A DNA stretch of 64,000 nucleotides, taken from Myxococcales bacterium (lineage in GTDB: Bacteria > Myxococcota_A > Polyangia > Haliangiales > Haliangiaceae). Both the position numbers and the translations under genes were made by a program. This document shows positions 54,337 through 62,649 of the stretch, piece after piece. The stretch's first letter is position 1. Each line of letters begins with the position of its first letter. The DNA is taken from contig JADJUF010000001.1 of assembly GCA_016717005.1 (NCBI GenBank), positions 806,001 to 870,000 of the forward strand, in the 5' to 3' direction. Below the pieces are notes generated by a model. It had not been told where the DNA came from and made no database searches. It saw only the letters and a program-made list of their open reading frames with translations.

Positions 54337-56085
54337 ATGACCAAGCCCGGATCCAAGCCCAAGCCCGCCTTCTTCATCGCCGTCGTCGCCGTGATCGTGG
54401 CCCTGGTCGCGTTCGCCGTGCTGCGCGGGTCGAGCAAGTCCAAGAAGCCCAACGGCGGGTCGGGCAAGGTCGACATCGCCGACATCAAGAAGCAGGCCGG
54501 CGGGACGCCGACGCCGCTCGAGATGGAGGACATCAACAGCGCGACCACGGTCAAGGAGTACCAGTTCGAGTCGGCCGCCAAGCTGCCGCCGGTGCCGGGC
54601 ACCTCCGACTACAAGGCCCTCGGCAAGGACCGCGTCGTCAAGTTCGCGATCAACGTCTGGGCCGGCTGGGCGCCGATCATCTTCGCCAACGAGGGCTTCA
54701 AGGCCAAGAAGGTCTGGACCGACGGCAAGGGCAACCCGTTCAAGGTCGAGCTGATCCTCGCCGACAACCCGGTCGACATGCGCAACACCGTGGCCTCGGG
54801 CGAGGTCCACATCGGCTGGGCCACCGTCGACATGCTGCCGCTGCTGGTCAACGGCCTCAAGGCGGATCCGCGGACGATGCCGCGGGTGTTCCACCAGGTC
54901 GACTGGTCCAACGGCGGCGACGGCATCGTCGTGCGCAAGGGCCTCAAGATCTCCGACCTGCGCAAGAAGAAGGTCGTGCTGGCGCAGAACTCGCCGTCGC
55001 ACTACTTCCTGCTCAACGCGCTCCTCAACGGCGGCGTCCAGCCGTCCGAGGTCGAGATGGTCTTCACCAAGGACGCGTTCCAGGCCGCGCGCGCCTACGC
55101 GACCCAGAAGGACATCGCCGCGGTGGTGTCGTGGGCGCCCGACATCTACCGCATCGCCGAGAAGCTGCCGGGCAACGAGCTGCTCGTGACGACGCTGCAG
55201 GCCAACCACCTGATCGCCGACGTGTGGTGGGCCCGCGCCGACTTCGCGCGCGACAACCCCGAGATCATGGAGGGCATCGTGCGCGGCATCCTCGACGCCA
55301 CCACCGCCCTCAAGGACGACCCGGCCAAGCAGCAGGCCGCCAAGTGGATGAGCGACGGCTTCGGGATCCCGCCCGACGAGACCCTCGGCATGCTCGGCGA
55401 CGCGCACTGGACCAACTACGCGGAGAACCGGGAGTTCTTCATCAACCAGAACAACCCCACCAACTTCGAGCGCACGTACAACACCGCGTACCTGCTCTAC
55501 CGCGCCGCGGATCCCGATCTGGTCGGCCAGAAGGTCGACTTCGATCAGATCGTCGACTTCTCGATCATCAAGAAGCTCGGCAGCGAGGACAAGTACGCCA
55601 AGCAGAAGAACGAGTACGAGGTCGCGTTCGCGCCGGTCGCGGCGTCGCAGATCCCGGTCGAGAGCACGATCCTCACCAAGACCGTCGTCGTCCAGTTCTT
55701 CCCCAACTCGAGCGACCTCTACAAGAAGGTCGACAAGCGCGGCAACGACGGGTCGACCGTCGAGGGCCTCTACGATCCCAACGTCGACTTCGTGGTCGAG
55801 GAGATCGCCAAGGTCAGCAAGCAGTACGGCGCCGCCCGCATCCTGATCCAGGGCCACACCGACAGCTCGATGAAGGGCCAGGCCGACCCCGAGCTGGTCC
55901 GGAAGCTGTCCGAGGATCGCGCCAACGCGGTCAAGGCGGCGATCATCAAGAAGTTCCAGCTCCAGCCCAACCAGTTCACGGTCGAGGGCAAGGGCTGGGA
56001 CAGCCCGGCCGATCCCAACGACCCCGGGAACCACGCCAAGAACCGGCGGGTCGAAGTGCGCGTGGTGCCGGCCGAGGCGCAGTGA
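54337..56085 (+). CDS. ABC solute-binding protein fused to an OmpA-like peptidoglycan-binding domain
   Basis: A 582-residue protein. One N-terminal membrane helix (12-31) is followed by a linker, an NMT1/nitrate-taurine-type periplasmic binding domain (about 95-400; KFAINVWAGWAPIIFANEGF, NPVDMRNTVASGEVHIGW, WAPDIYRIAEKLPG), and an OmpA C-terminal domain (about 447-578; VVVQFFPNSSDLYKK, ILIQGHTDSS, LSEDRANAVKAAI, NRRVEVRVVP). The OmpA part should hold it to peptidoglycan while the anchor keeps it on the inner membrane. The ligand is unknown; the SBP type usually binds small oxyanions, sulfonates or thiamine precursors. AGGAG precedes the ATG, and its stop overlaps the permease start. Confidence 0.9.
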   Translation: MTKPGSKPKPAFFIAVVAVIVALVAFAVLRGSSKSKKPNGGSGKVDIADIKKQAGGTPTPLEMEDINSATTVKEYQFESAAKLPPVPGTSDYKALGKDRVVKFAINVWAGWAPIIFANEGFKAKKVWTDGKGNPFKVELILADNPVDMRNTVASGEVHIGWATVDMLPLLVNGLKADPRTMPRVFHQVDWSNGGDGIVVRKGLKISDLRKKKVVLAQNSPSHYFLLNALLNGGVQPSEVEMVFTKDAFQAARAYATQKDIAAVVSWAPDIYRIAEKLPGNELLVTTLQANHLIADVWWARADFARDNPEIMEGIVRGILDATTALKDDPAKQQAAKWMSDGFGIPPDETLGMLGDAHWTNYAENREFFINQNNPTNFERTYNTAYLLYRAADPDLVGQKVDFDQIVDFSIIKKLGSEDKYAKQKNEYEVAFAPVAASQIPVESTILTKTVVVQFFPNSSDLYKKVDKRGNDGSTVEGLYDPNVDFVVEEIAKVSKQYGAARILIQGHTDSSMKGQADPELVRKLSEDRANAVKAAIIKKFQLQPNQFTVEGKGWDSPADPNDPGNHAKNRRVEVRVVPAEAQ

Positions 56086-56933
56086 CCCAGCCGACGCCAA
56101 CCACGACCGAGCCGTCCGCGCCCACGGTGCCAGCGCCGCGGCCGTGGTTCCTCACGCTGCGCGCGGAGCCACCCGCGGTGGTCGGCAAGCTACTGGGCCT
56201 CCTGAGCCTGGGGCTGGTCTTCGCCGTGTGGTGGTTCGTCACCCGCGGCGCGCCGGTCGAGCGGATCGTGTCGCCGGCCAAGCTGCCCAGCCCGTTCGAG
56301 GTCTGGGACTCGCTCGACAAGCTGCCCGACGGCGCGCTCGTCGACGGCATCATCGCGTCGCTGTGGCGGGTCGGCAAGGGCTTCGCCCTGGCGGCCCTGG
56401 TCGGCGTGACGTTCGGCGTGATCGCCGGCTCGTTCCGCGCGATCGCCGCCTTCTTCCAGCCGCTGGTGATCTTCGGGCGGAGCGTGCCGATCAGCGCGCT
56501 GATCCCGGTGACGCTCCTGTTCTTCGGCATCGGCGAGAAGCAGAAGATGATGTTCATCTTCTTCGCGACCGCGCCGTTCGTGTTCTCCGACACCGTGCGC
56601 ACGATCGCGCTGGTGCCCGAGCGCTACGTCGAGACCGCCCAGACCCTGGGCGCGTCGCGGTTCCAGATCATCACCAAGGTGCTGTTCCCGCTGGCGCTGC
56701 CCGACATCGTGACCAGCCTGCGGTTCCTGTTCGGCCTGGCGTTCGGCTACATCGCCCTGACCGAGACCATCAACATCCACGCCGGCCTCGGCTTCCTGAT
56801 CAACATGTCGGAGCGGCGCGGCTCGGCGGTCGCGTACCTGATGCTGTTCATCATCGCGCTCCTGGCGTTCGTGTTCGACTGGACGCTGCGCCTGCTGCAG
56901 CGGCAGATGTTCCACTACCGGAAGGACCTGTGA
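56082..56933 (+). CDS. ABC transporter permease (nitrate/sulfonate/taurine type)
   Basis: A 283-residue inner-membrane permease with about six helices. The cytoplasmic EAA-type loop reads VETAQTLGASRFQIITKVLFPLALPDI, where the coupling helix meets the ATPase. The family (SsuC/TauC/NrtB-like) matches the binding-protein type upstream. The GTG start at 56082 overlaps the SBP stop (GTGA). The N-terminal 30 residues are Thr/Pro-rich and hydrophilic. Confidence 0.9.
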   Translation: MTQPTPTTTEPSAPTVPAPRPWFLTLRAEPPAVVGKLLGLLSLGLVFAVWWFVTRGAPVERIVSPAKLPSPFEVWDSLDKLPDGALVDGIIASLWRVGKGFALAALVGVTFGVIAGSFRAIAAFFQPLVIFGRSVPISALIPVTLLFFGIGEKQKMMFIFFATAPFVFSDTVRTIALVPERYVETAQTLGASRFQIITKVLFPLALPDIVTSLRFLFGLAFGYIALTETINIHAGLGFLINMSERRGSAVAYLMLFIIALLAFVFDWTLRLLQRQMFHYRKDL

Positions 56934-56934
56934 C

Positions 56935-58044
56935 GTGAGCGCGTCCGGTCGCGACGACCAGCCCCAAGCCCCGGGCGCCCCGCCCACCGCCGCGGCGACG
57001 CCCGCCGCCGCGCCCGCCGCCGCGCCCGCCGAGCCGATCGATCCGGTCGCGGCCGAGGCGGCGCTGCGCGCGTTCGAGCGCGAGCTGGCCTCGCCCAGCG
57101 GGCCCCGGGCGGCCGCGCCCCCGGCGCCCAACGTCGGCACGCCCGCGCCCCGCCCGGCGCCGGTCAGCCCGAGCAAGCCCACCAACCAGCGCGCCACGGC
57201 CCAGGTGTCGGGCGGCGCCATCCTCAAGCCGCTGGCGCCGGCCGCGCCGACGCCGGTGGTGGTGTTCGACAAGGTCACCAAGTCCTACGGCGACTTCACC
57301 GCGATCAAGGACGTGACGTTCACGATCGACGACCACCCCGGCCGCGGCGAGATGGTGCCGATCCTCGGCCCGTCGGGCTGCGGCAAGTCGACGGTGATCC
57401 GGCTCATCGCCGGGCTGCGGCCGCAGTTCCCGCAGACCTCCGGCACGGTCCTGGTCGGCGATCAGATCGTCAAGGGCCCCGGCGCCGACCGCGGCATGGT
57501 GTTCCAGGACTACACGTCCTTCGATCACCGCACCGTGCTCGAGAACATCGCGTTCGGGCTGGAGTGTCAGGGCATGGGCAAGGGCGAGCGCCTCGACCGC
57601 GCGATGCTGTGGCTGGGCAAGGTCGGGCTGTCGCCGAAGAAGGACGCGGGCAAGTACCCGAGCGAGCTCTCGGGCGGCATGCGCCAGCGGGTCGCGATCG
57701 CGCGCACGCTGATCCTCGAGCCCAAGATCATCTTGATGGACGAGCCGTTCGGCGCGCTCGACCCGCCGACCCGGGCCCGGATGCAGGACCTCCTGATCGA
57801 GCTGTGGCGCGAGCAGTCGCCGACGGTGTTCTTCATCACCCACTCGGTCGAGGAGGCGGTCTACCTCGGCGACCACATCCTGATCTTCTCGTCGTCGCCC
57901 GGGACCATCCTCAAGGAGGTCAAGGTTCCGCCGCCGACCAAGCCGGCCAAGGAGGTCCAGCGCGACCCCGAGTTCCAGGACACGGTCTACGGCATCAAGG
58001 AGATCATCGACGAGCTCGAGTCGTCCCAGCGGAGCGGGGACTAG
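56935..58044 (+). CDS. ABC transporter ATP-binding protein with long N-terminal extension
   Basis: A 369-residue SsuB/TauB-type ATPase. Walker A is GPSGCGKST (about 145-153), signature LSGGMRQRVAIARTL (about 244-258), Walker B IILMDEPFGALD (about 264-275), and the switch His is in TVFFITHSVEEAV. An extra Ala/Pro-rich disordered stretch of about 100 residues precedes the ATPase fold, which is unusual for this family and may contact partner proteins. It begins 1 bp after the permease stop. Confidence 0.92.
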   Translation: MSASGRDDQPQAPGAPPTAAATPAAAPAAAPAEPIDPVAAEAALRAFERELASPSGPRAAAPPAPNVGTPAPRPAPVSPSKPTNQRATAQVSGGAILKPLAPAAPTPVVVFDKVTKSYGDFTAIKDVTFTIDDHPGRGEMVPILGPSGCGKSTVIRLIAGLRPQFPQTSGTVLVGDQIVKGPGADRGMVFQDYTSFDHRTVLENIAFGLECQGMGKGERLDRAMLWLGKVGLSPKKDAGKYPSELSGGMRQRVAIARTLILEPKIILMDEPFGALDPPTRARMQDLLIELWREQSPTVFFITHSVEEAVYLGDHILIFSSSPGTILKEVKVPPPTKPAKEVQRDPEFQDTVYGIKEIIDELESSQRSGD

Positions 58045-58047
58045 GCC

Positions 58048-58935
58048 GTGAGCAGGCGCAAGCGCGCGGGGTGGTTCCGGTACGTGCAGGAGGCCTTCAC
58101 GTACCGGTGGAACCTGCTGATCCTCGGCGGCGCCGCCGCGGCCGCGGTGATCTCGGGGCGCCCCGACGTGGCGCTGCCGCTGGTCGCCGCGGGCGAGATC
58201 GCGTACCTCGCCGCGCTGACCACGCTGCCGCGGTTCCAGGGCGCGATCGACGCCAAGGCGCGCAGCGAGGAGGGCGGCGGCACCGCCGCGGCGGTCACCG
58301 GCGGCGCCAGCTCGCGCCAGCGCCTGCAGGACGTGCTGGGCTCGCTCGAGCCCGATCGCCGCAACCGGTTCCTGCGGCTGCGGGCCCGGTGCGTCGAGAT
58401 GCAGCGCATCGCCAACGCCGTCCGCGGCGACACCAGCGACACCAGCGGCGCCGCCGCCGAGCTGCGCACGCCCGCGCTCGATCGGCTCTTGTGGGTGTTC
58501 CTGCGGCTGCTGCTGTCGCAGCAGGCCCTGGGCCGGTTCCTGCGCGCCGCCGACGGCGCCGGCATCGGCAAGCAGCTCGACGAGCTGGTCGCGCGGCAGA
58601 AGGAGGCCGAGACCAAGGGCGACGATCGCATCCTGCGGTCCCTGGTCGACAGCGTCGCGACCGCGCAGATGCGCCTCGACAACTTCAACAAGGCCAAGGG
58701 CAACGCCGAGTTCGTCACGGTCGAGCTCGATCGGATCGAGTCGAAGATCCAGGCCCTGACCGAGATGGCGATCAGCCACCAGAACCCGGACGAGCTGTCG
58801 ATCCAGGTCGACGCGGTCGCCGCCGGCATGTCGCAGACCGAAGAGACCATCCGCGAGCTGCAGTCGATCACCGGCCTGGGCGACCACCAGGACGCGCCGT
58901 CGATCCTGTCCACCGACGTCAGCGAGGTCGCATGA
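58048..58935 (+). CDS. Membrane-associated coiled-coil protein of unknown function
   Basis: A 295-residue protein starting VSRRKRAGWFRYVQEAFTYR. Two membrane helices near the N-terminus (WNLLILGGAAAAAVI and VALPLVAAGEIAYLAAL) are followed by a cytoplasmic helical region with heptad-like patterns (LLWVFLRLLLSQQALGRFLR and KIQALTEMAISHQNPDELSI). No known domain was recognised. It lies 3 bp after the ABC ATPase gene and overlaps the AAA+ ATPase start, so it may dock the AAA+ ring on the membrane. Confidence 0.8.
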   Translation: MSRRKRAGWFRYVQEAFTYRWNLLILGGAAAAAVISGRPDVALPLVAAGEIAYLAALTTLPRFQGAIDAKARSEEGGGTAAAVTGGASSRQRLQDVLGSLEPDRRNRFLRLRARCVEMQRIANAVRGDTSDTSGAAAELRTPALDRLLWVFLRLLLSQQALGRFLRAADGAGIGKQLDELVARQKEAETKGDDRILRSLVDSVATAQMRLDNFNKAKGNAEFVTVELDRIESKIQALTEMAISHQNPDELSIQVDAVAAGMSQTEETIRELQSITGLGDHQDAPSILSTDVSEVA

Positions 58936-60761
58936 GCCAGCCCGAGCCCCCGACCACGCCGCCGTCCGCGCCCGCCGACAAGACCCTGGCCGGCACCGAC
59001 GGCGTGCGCCGCGCCAGCGCCCTGCCCGGCCACTTCCCGCCGTGGGCGACGCGCCTGGCCGAGCTGTACTTCTCCGGCACGACCTCGATGTTCATCCTGC
59101 ACGGCAACGTGTTCGACCTGGCCCGCCTGGGCCCGGCCGACGGGCCCGACCTGCGCTGGGGCAGCCTCGCCGACTTCCTGGCCGAGCAGCTGTTCGGGCG
59201 CTGGGACCTCTTGCTCCACTACGACCTGGCGCGCGGCATCCGGTGCGTGGCCGGCAGCAACGGCAAGCGCCTGACCGAGATGGTCGAGAAGGTCAACCGC
59301 GTGCTCGGCGACGTCCGCCAGCTCAAGCGCGACCCGGTGACCGCGCTGGCCGCGCTCGACCTGTTCATCCAGAAGAACGTGATGGCGGACCCCGACCGGC
59401 GCCTGTCGGCGGCGATCGTGATCGATCACGCGTCGTTCGTCGCGCCGTCGGGCGATCGCCTGGCGCTGTCGGATCAGACCCAGCTGGTGACGCTGCTCAA
59501 CTGGTCGTCGTCGCCGTACATCAAGCGCCTGAACCTCGCGGTCGTGCTGATCGATCCGCGGCTGTCCGAGATCAACGACCGCCTGGCCGGCAACCCCCAC
59601 GTCGCCGCGATCGAGGTGCCGATGCCCGACGTCAGCGAGCGCGAGGCGTTCCTCGAGGCCGCGGTCAAGGGCGTCGACATCACCAGCTTCTCCGACTACG
59701 GCGTGGCGGAGCTGGCCAAGCTCACCGCCGGCATCGCGCTGACCGACCTCGAGGTGCTGGTGCGGTCGTCGCGCGAGAGCGGCCGCCGCCTCGACGCCAC
59801 CTACTTCCGCGACCTCAAGAAGCGCCTGATCGAGCGCCAGGCCCAGGGCATGCTCGAGTTCGTCGAGCCCAAGTGGGGCCTCGACACGGTCGTCGGCCAC
59901 GAGGCCGCCAAGCGGCGGCTGCTCGACGACGCCGCGCTGATCAAGAAGGGCATGCTCGACACGGTGCCGATGGGCTACCTGTTCAACGGCCCGGTCGGCA
60001 CCGGCAAGTCGTTCCTGGCCCAGTGCGTGGCCGGCTCGATCGGCGTGCCGGCGGTGGTGCTCAAGAACTTCCGGTCCAAGTACGTGGGCGAGACCGAGGG
60101 CAACCTCGAGCGGGTGCTGGGCCTCTTGCGGTCGATGGGCCCGGTCGTGGTCGTGATCGACGAGGCCGACACCGTGCTCGGCGATCGCGACGGCGGCGGC
60201 GGCGACTCGGGCGTGTCGGCCCGCATCTTCGGCATGATCGCCAACCAGATGGGCGACACCCGCTACCGCGGCAAGATCATCTGGATGCTCTTGACCGCCC
60301 GCCCCGACCTCCTGCCGATCGACATCAAGCGCCAGGGCCGGGCCGAGGTCCACATCCCGCTGTTCTACCCGAGCGACGACGCCGAGCTGCGCAAGATGCT
60401 CAAGGTCCTGGCGCGCAAGTCGGGCGCGACCTTGCTCGACGAGGACCTGCCCGACACGCTGCCGCACAAGGGCAACCTCAGCGGCGCCGACATCGAGGGC
60501 ATCGTCGGGCGAGCCTGGCGCACGTCGCTCCTGGCCGGCGCCGACCGGATCACCAAGGCCGCGCTGGCCCAGACCCTGGCCAACTTCATGCCGTCGACCC
60601 AGACCCTCGAGCGCGAGCTCCAGGAGCTGGCGGCGATCATCGAGTGCACCGACGTCGAGTTCTTGCCCCAGGTCAAGCGCGACCGGCTCGAGCAGCTCGG
60701 CGGCCGCGAGAAGGCCCAGGAGCGGGCCACCGCGATCAAGCAGATCATCGACGGGCGCTAG
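58932..60761 (+). CDS. AAA+ ATPase (classic-clade, Vps4/FtsH-like) of a PspA operon
   Basis: A 609-residue protein. The N-terminal domain (about 40-290; FILHGNVFDLARLG, AIVIDHASFVAP) looks like a degenerate P-loop/AAA fold. The C-terminal classic AAA+ module has Walker A GPVGTGKS (about 353-360), the pore-loop-like KYVGETEGN, Walker B VVVVIDEADTVLG (about 405-417), an SRH-like region with TARPDLLPIDIKRQGR, and the small helical lid LSGADIEGIVGRAWR. No protease domain is attached. By analogy with Vps4 acting on ESCRT-III polymers, it may remodel the PspA polymer; this is inference. It overlaps the upstream gene by 4 bases. Confidence 0.88.
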   Translation: MSQPEPPTTPPSAPADKTLAGTDGVRRASALPGHFPPWATRLAELYFSGTTSMFILHGNVFDLARLGPADGPDLRWGSLADFLAEQLFGRWDLLLHYDLARGIRCVAGSNGKRLTEMVEKVNRVLGDVRQLKRDPVTALAALDLFIQKNVMADPDRRLSAAIVIDHASFVAPSGDRLALSDQTQLVTLLNWSSSPYIKRLNLAVVLIDPRLSEINDRLAGNPHVAAIEVPMPDVSEREAFLEAAVKGVDITSFSDYGVAELAKLTAGIALTDLEVLVRSSRESGRRLDATYFRDLKKRLIERQAQGMLEFVEPKWGLDTVVGHEAAKRRLLDDAALIKKGMLDTVPMGYLFNGPVGTGKSFLAQCVAGSIGVPAVVLKNFRSKYVGETEGNLERVLGLLRSMGPVVVVIDEADTVLGDRDGGGGDSGVSARIFGMIANQMGDTRYRGKIIWMLLTARPDLLPIDIKRQGRAEVHIPLFYPSDDAELRKMLKVLARKSGATLLDEDLPDTLPHKGNLSGADIEGIVGRAWRTSLLAGADRITKAALAQTLANFMPSTQTLERELQELAAIIECTDVEFLPQVKRDRLEQLGGREKAQERATAIKQIIDGR

Positions 60762-60825
60762 CCCGACCACGCTCCGCCCACCGCTTCTGGACCCGACAAA
60801 CTCCGAGCACCTGAGAGGTTTCGCC

Positions 60826-61110
60826 ATGGCCCGTGCCAGCTGGATCGACGACGACAACCACCCCGACCTCGACGCCCACGTCGGGCAACTCGAGCACTTC
60901 GCCGACGCCATCGCCGACGGCGTGGTCGACGAGGCCGAGCTCGCGACGCAGGAGGAGAACCTCAAGACCGCGATGCGCGCGGCCGAGGCGGCGCTGTCCG
61001 ACGACCAGCACGCGCTGGTGACCAAGGTCCTGGCCGAGACCGTCGCCTACGCGGTCATGCAGGTGCTGCACGACATGGCGGCGGCCAAGGTCCAAGCCGC
61101 GGCCAAGTGA
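60826..61110 (+). CDS. Small acidic alpha-helical protein of unknown function
   Basis: A 94-residue protein, MARASWIDDDNHPDLDAHVG and on, predicted mostly helical and acidic, with no Cys or membrane helix. GAGAGG precedes the ATG. It follows the AAA+ gene by 64 bp and overlaps the next gene by 4 bases (GTGA), so it may be the distal part of the PspA operon or the start of a second unit. No family was recognised. Confidence 0.75.
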   Translation: MARASWIDDDNHPDLDAHVGQLEHFADAIADGVVDEAELATQEENLKTAMRAAEAALSDDQHALVTKVLAETVAYAVMQVLHDMAAAKVQAAAK

Positions 61111-61649
61111 CCGCGCCCTACGCCGACCGCGAGCGCTTCCTCGAGGCGTTCCGGCTGATCGAGCGGCGGATCGAGGACCGCTGGGAGATCCCGGTGGTCA
61201 TCAGCGACGTGCCGGCGCCGTTCACCGGCGACCTCGACGGCGCCGAGATCCGCGTCGACCACGACCTCGATCCCGAGGACGCGCTGTTCATCGTCGTCCA
61301 CCTGTTCGGCCACACCGTGCAGTGGAACGTCTCGGAGGAGGCCCGCGCGATCGCCAAGCACCCCGGCCCCTGGGACGACGCGAACCTGGCGGCGCTGCGC
61401 GCCTACGAGCGCGAGGCCTGCCAGTACTCGCTGACCCTGTTCCACGACGCCGGCGTCCACGATCTCGATCAGTGGCTCGCCGACTTCTCGGCCTGCGACT
61501 ACGCCTACCTCGAGCACGTGTTCACGACCGGCGCCAAGCCGCCGTTCCGGACCTTCTGGCGGGCCGACCAGCCGGCGCTCGCGCCCCTGCCCATCCCGCC
61601 GTTCACGCCGACCCGCTGGTGGAACCGCTGGGACGGCGTGGTGGTGTGA
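61107..61649 (+). CDS. Zincin-like protein of unknown function (HxxGH)
   Basis: A 180-residue protein. The central FIVVHLFGHTVQWN has the spacing of an HExxH zinc helix but with Gly where the catalytic Glu should be (HLFGH). A downstream YEREACQYSLTLFHDAG and FSACDYAYLEHVF could supply further ligands. It resembles conserved hypothetical ImmA/IrrE-like zincins in layout. The loss of the Glu suggests a binding rather than hydrolytic role. It is coupled to its neighbours at both ends by overlapping stop and start codons. Confidence 0.7.
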   Translation: MTAPYADRERFLEAFRLIERRIEDRWEIPVVISDVPAPFTGDLDGAEIRVDHDLDPEDALFIVVHLFGHTVQWNVSEEARAIAKHPGPWDDANLAALRAYEREACQYSLTLFHDAGVHDLDQWLADFSACDYAYLEHVFTTGAKPPFRTFWRADQPALAPLPIPPFTPTRWWNRWDGVVV

Positions 61650-62272
61650 CCGACGACGCGCTGCGCGACGGCTACGATCGCTTGGCGGCGACCTACGCCG
61701 CGCGGCTCGGCCACGAGCTCGACGGCAAGCCCCTCGACCGCTGGCTGCTCGAGCGGGTCGCGCGGACCGCGGTCGGCCCGGTGCTCGACGTCGGCTGCGG
61801 CCCCGGCCACGTCACCGGGTTCCTCGCGGCCCACGGCGCGGACGCCCGCGGGCTCGATCTGGCGCCGGCGATGGTCGCGATCGCCCGGGCCCAGGTGCCG
61901 GCGGCGCGGTTCGAGGTCGGCGACCTGCGGGCCTTGCCCGACGCCGACGCCACGCTCGGCGCGGTGGTCGCGATGTACAGCCTGATCCACCTGCCGCGCG
62001 CCGAGGTCCCGGCGGCGATCGTCGAGCTAGCCCGGGCGCTGCGGCCCGACGGCCTGCTCTTGCTCGCCGTCCACGCCGGCACCGAGACCCTGCACCCCGA
62101 CGCGCTCTGGGACATCCCGGTCGACATCGACTGGAACTTCCTCGAGCCCGACGCCCTGTTCGCCGCGGTCGCCGCCGCCGGGCTGGTCGCGCTCGAGCAG
62201 CTGGTGCGCTGGCCCTACCCCGACGAGCACGCCAGCCGCCGCGCCTACGTGCTGGCGCGCAAGCCGGGGTGA
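61646..62272 (+). CDS. Class I SAM-dependent methyltransferase
   Basis: A 208-residue protein of the Methyltransf_11/25 type. Motif I is VLDVGCGPGHVTGFLA, the acidic end of beta 2 is GLDLAPAMVAIA, and the post-II block is ALRPDGLLLLAVH. The substrate is unknown. The GTG at 61646 overlaps the preceding stop (GTGTGA), placing it at the end of the cluster that begins with pspA or at 60826. Confidence 0.88.
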   Translation: MTDDALRDGYDRLAATYAARLGHELDGKPLDRWLLERVARTAVGPVLDVGCGPGHVTGFLAAHGADARGLDLAPAMVAIARAQVPAARFEVGDLRALPDADATLGAVVAMYSLIHLPRAEVPAAIVELARALRPDGLLLLAVHAGTETLHPDALWDIPVDIDWNFLEPDALFAAVAAAGLVALEQLVRWPYPDEHASRRAYVLARKPG

Positions 62273-62282
62273 TCGCACGCTC

Positions 62283-62630
62283 CCTCGGCGAGGTGCGCTG
62301 GCGGCGAGCGGCACGCGGCCCCAACCGACGGGGGCGCGGACCACCCTGCACGCCGAGGACGACACGGGCCCGGGCCGGCTCATTGGTCCACCATCCGGTC
62401 GTGGCCGCCGCGAAGGTGCGCGCGCGATCGCCGAGGACGTCGTAGTGGACGACGCGGAAGTCGCCGCGGTGGCCGCCAGCGCTGATCGCCGCGTGCACGA
62501 CCCGCATGACCGCGGCGCGCCGGAACGACGGCAGGCCGCCAACGACCTTGAGCGTGACGTGCACCGGCACCGACGCCGGGAAGCGCGTGCGCGGCAGGTG
62601 CGCGCAGCTGCCCAGCGCTTCCGCGTCCAT
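62283..62630 (-). pseudogene. Remnant of a REP-associated (Y1/IS200-like) transposase
   Basis: The minus strand reads FPASVPVHVTLKVVGGLPSF...VHAAISAGGHRGDFRVVHYDVLGD, closely like the start of RAYT-type transposases (P-V-H-V-T-x-R-V...F-R-I-V-H-x-S-V-x-x-D/N-H-x-H). The frame then breaks: the HxH metal motif is replaced by DRART, and the catalytic Tyr region and C-terminus are missing or scrambled. A small-tailed trace (GWWTNEPARARV) resembles the distal part. This suggests an internal deletion plus decay. No other gene lies in the 377-bp gap 62273-62649. REP-like elements in the same window could be former substrates (inference). Confidence 0.6.
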
Positions 62631-62649
62631 CCAGGTCGCCCGTTGCCGC

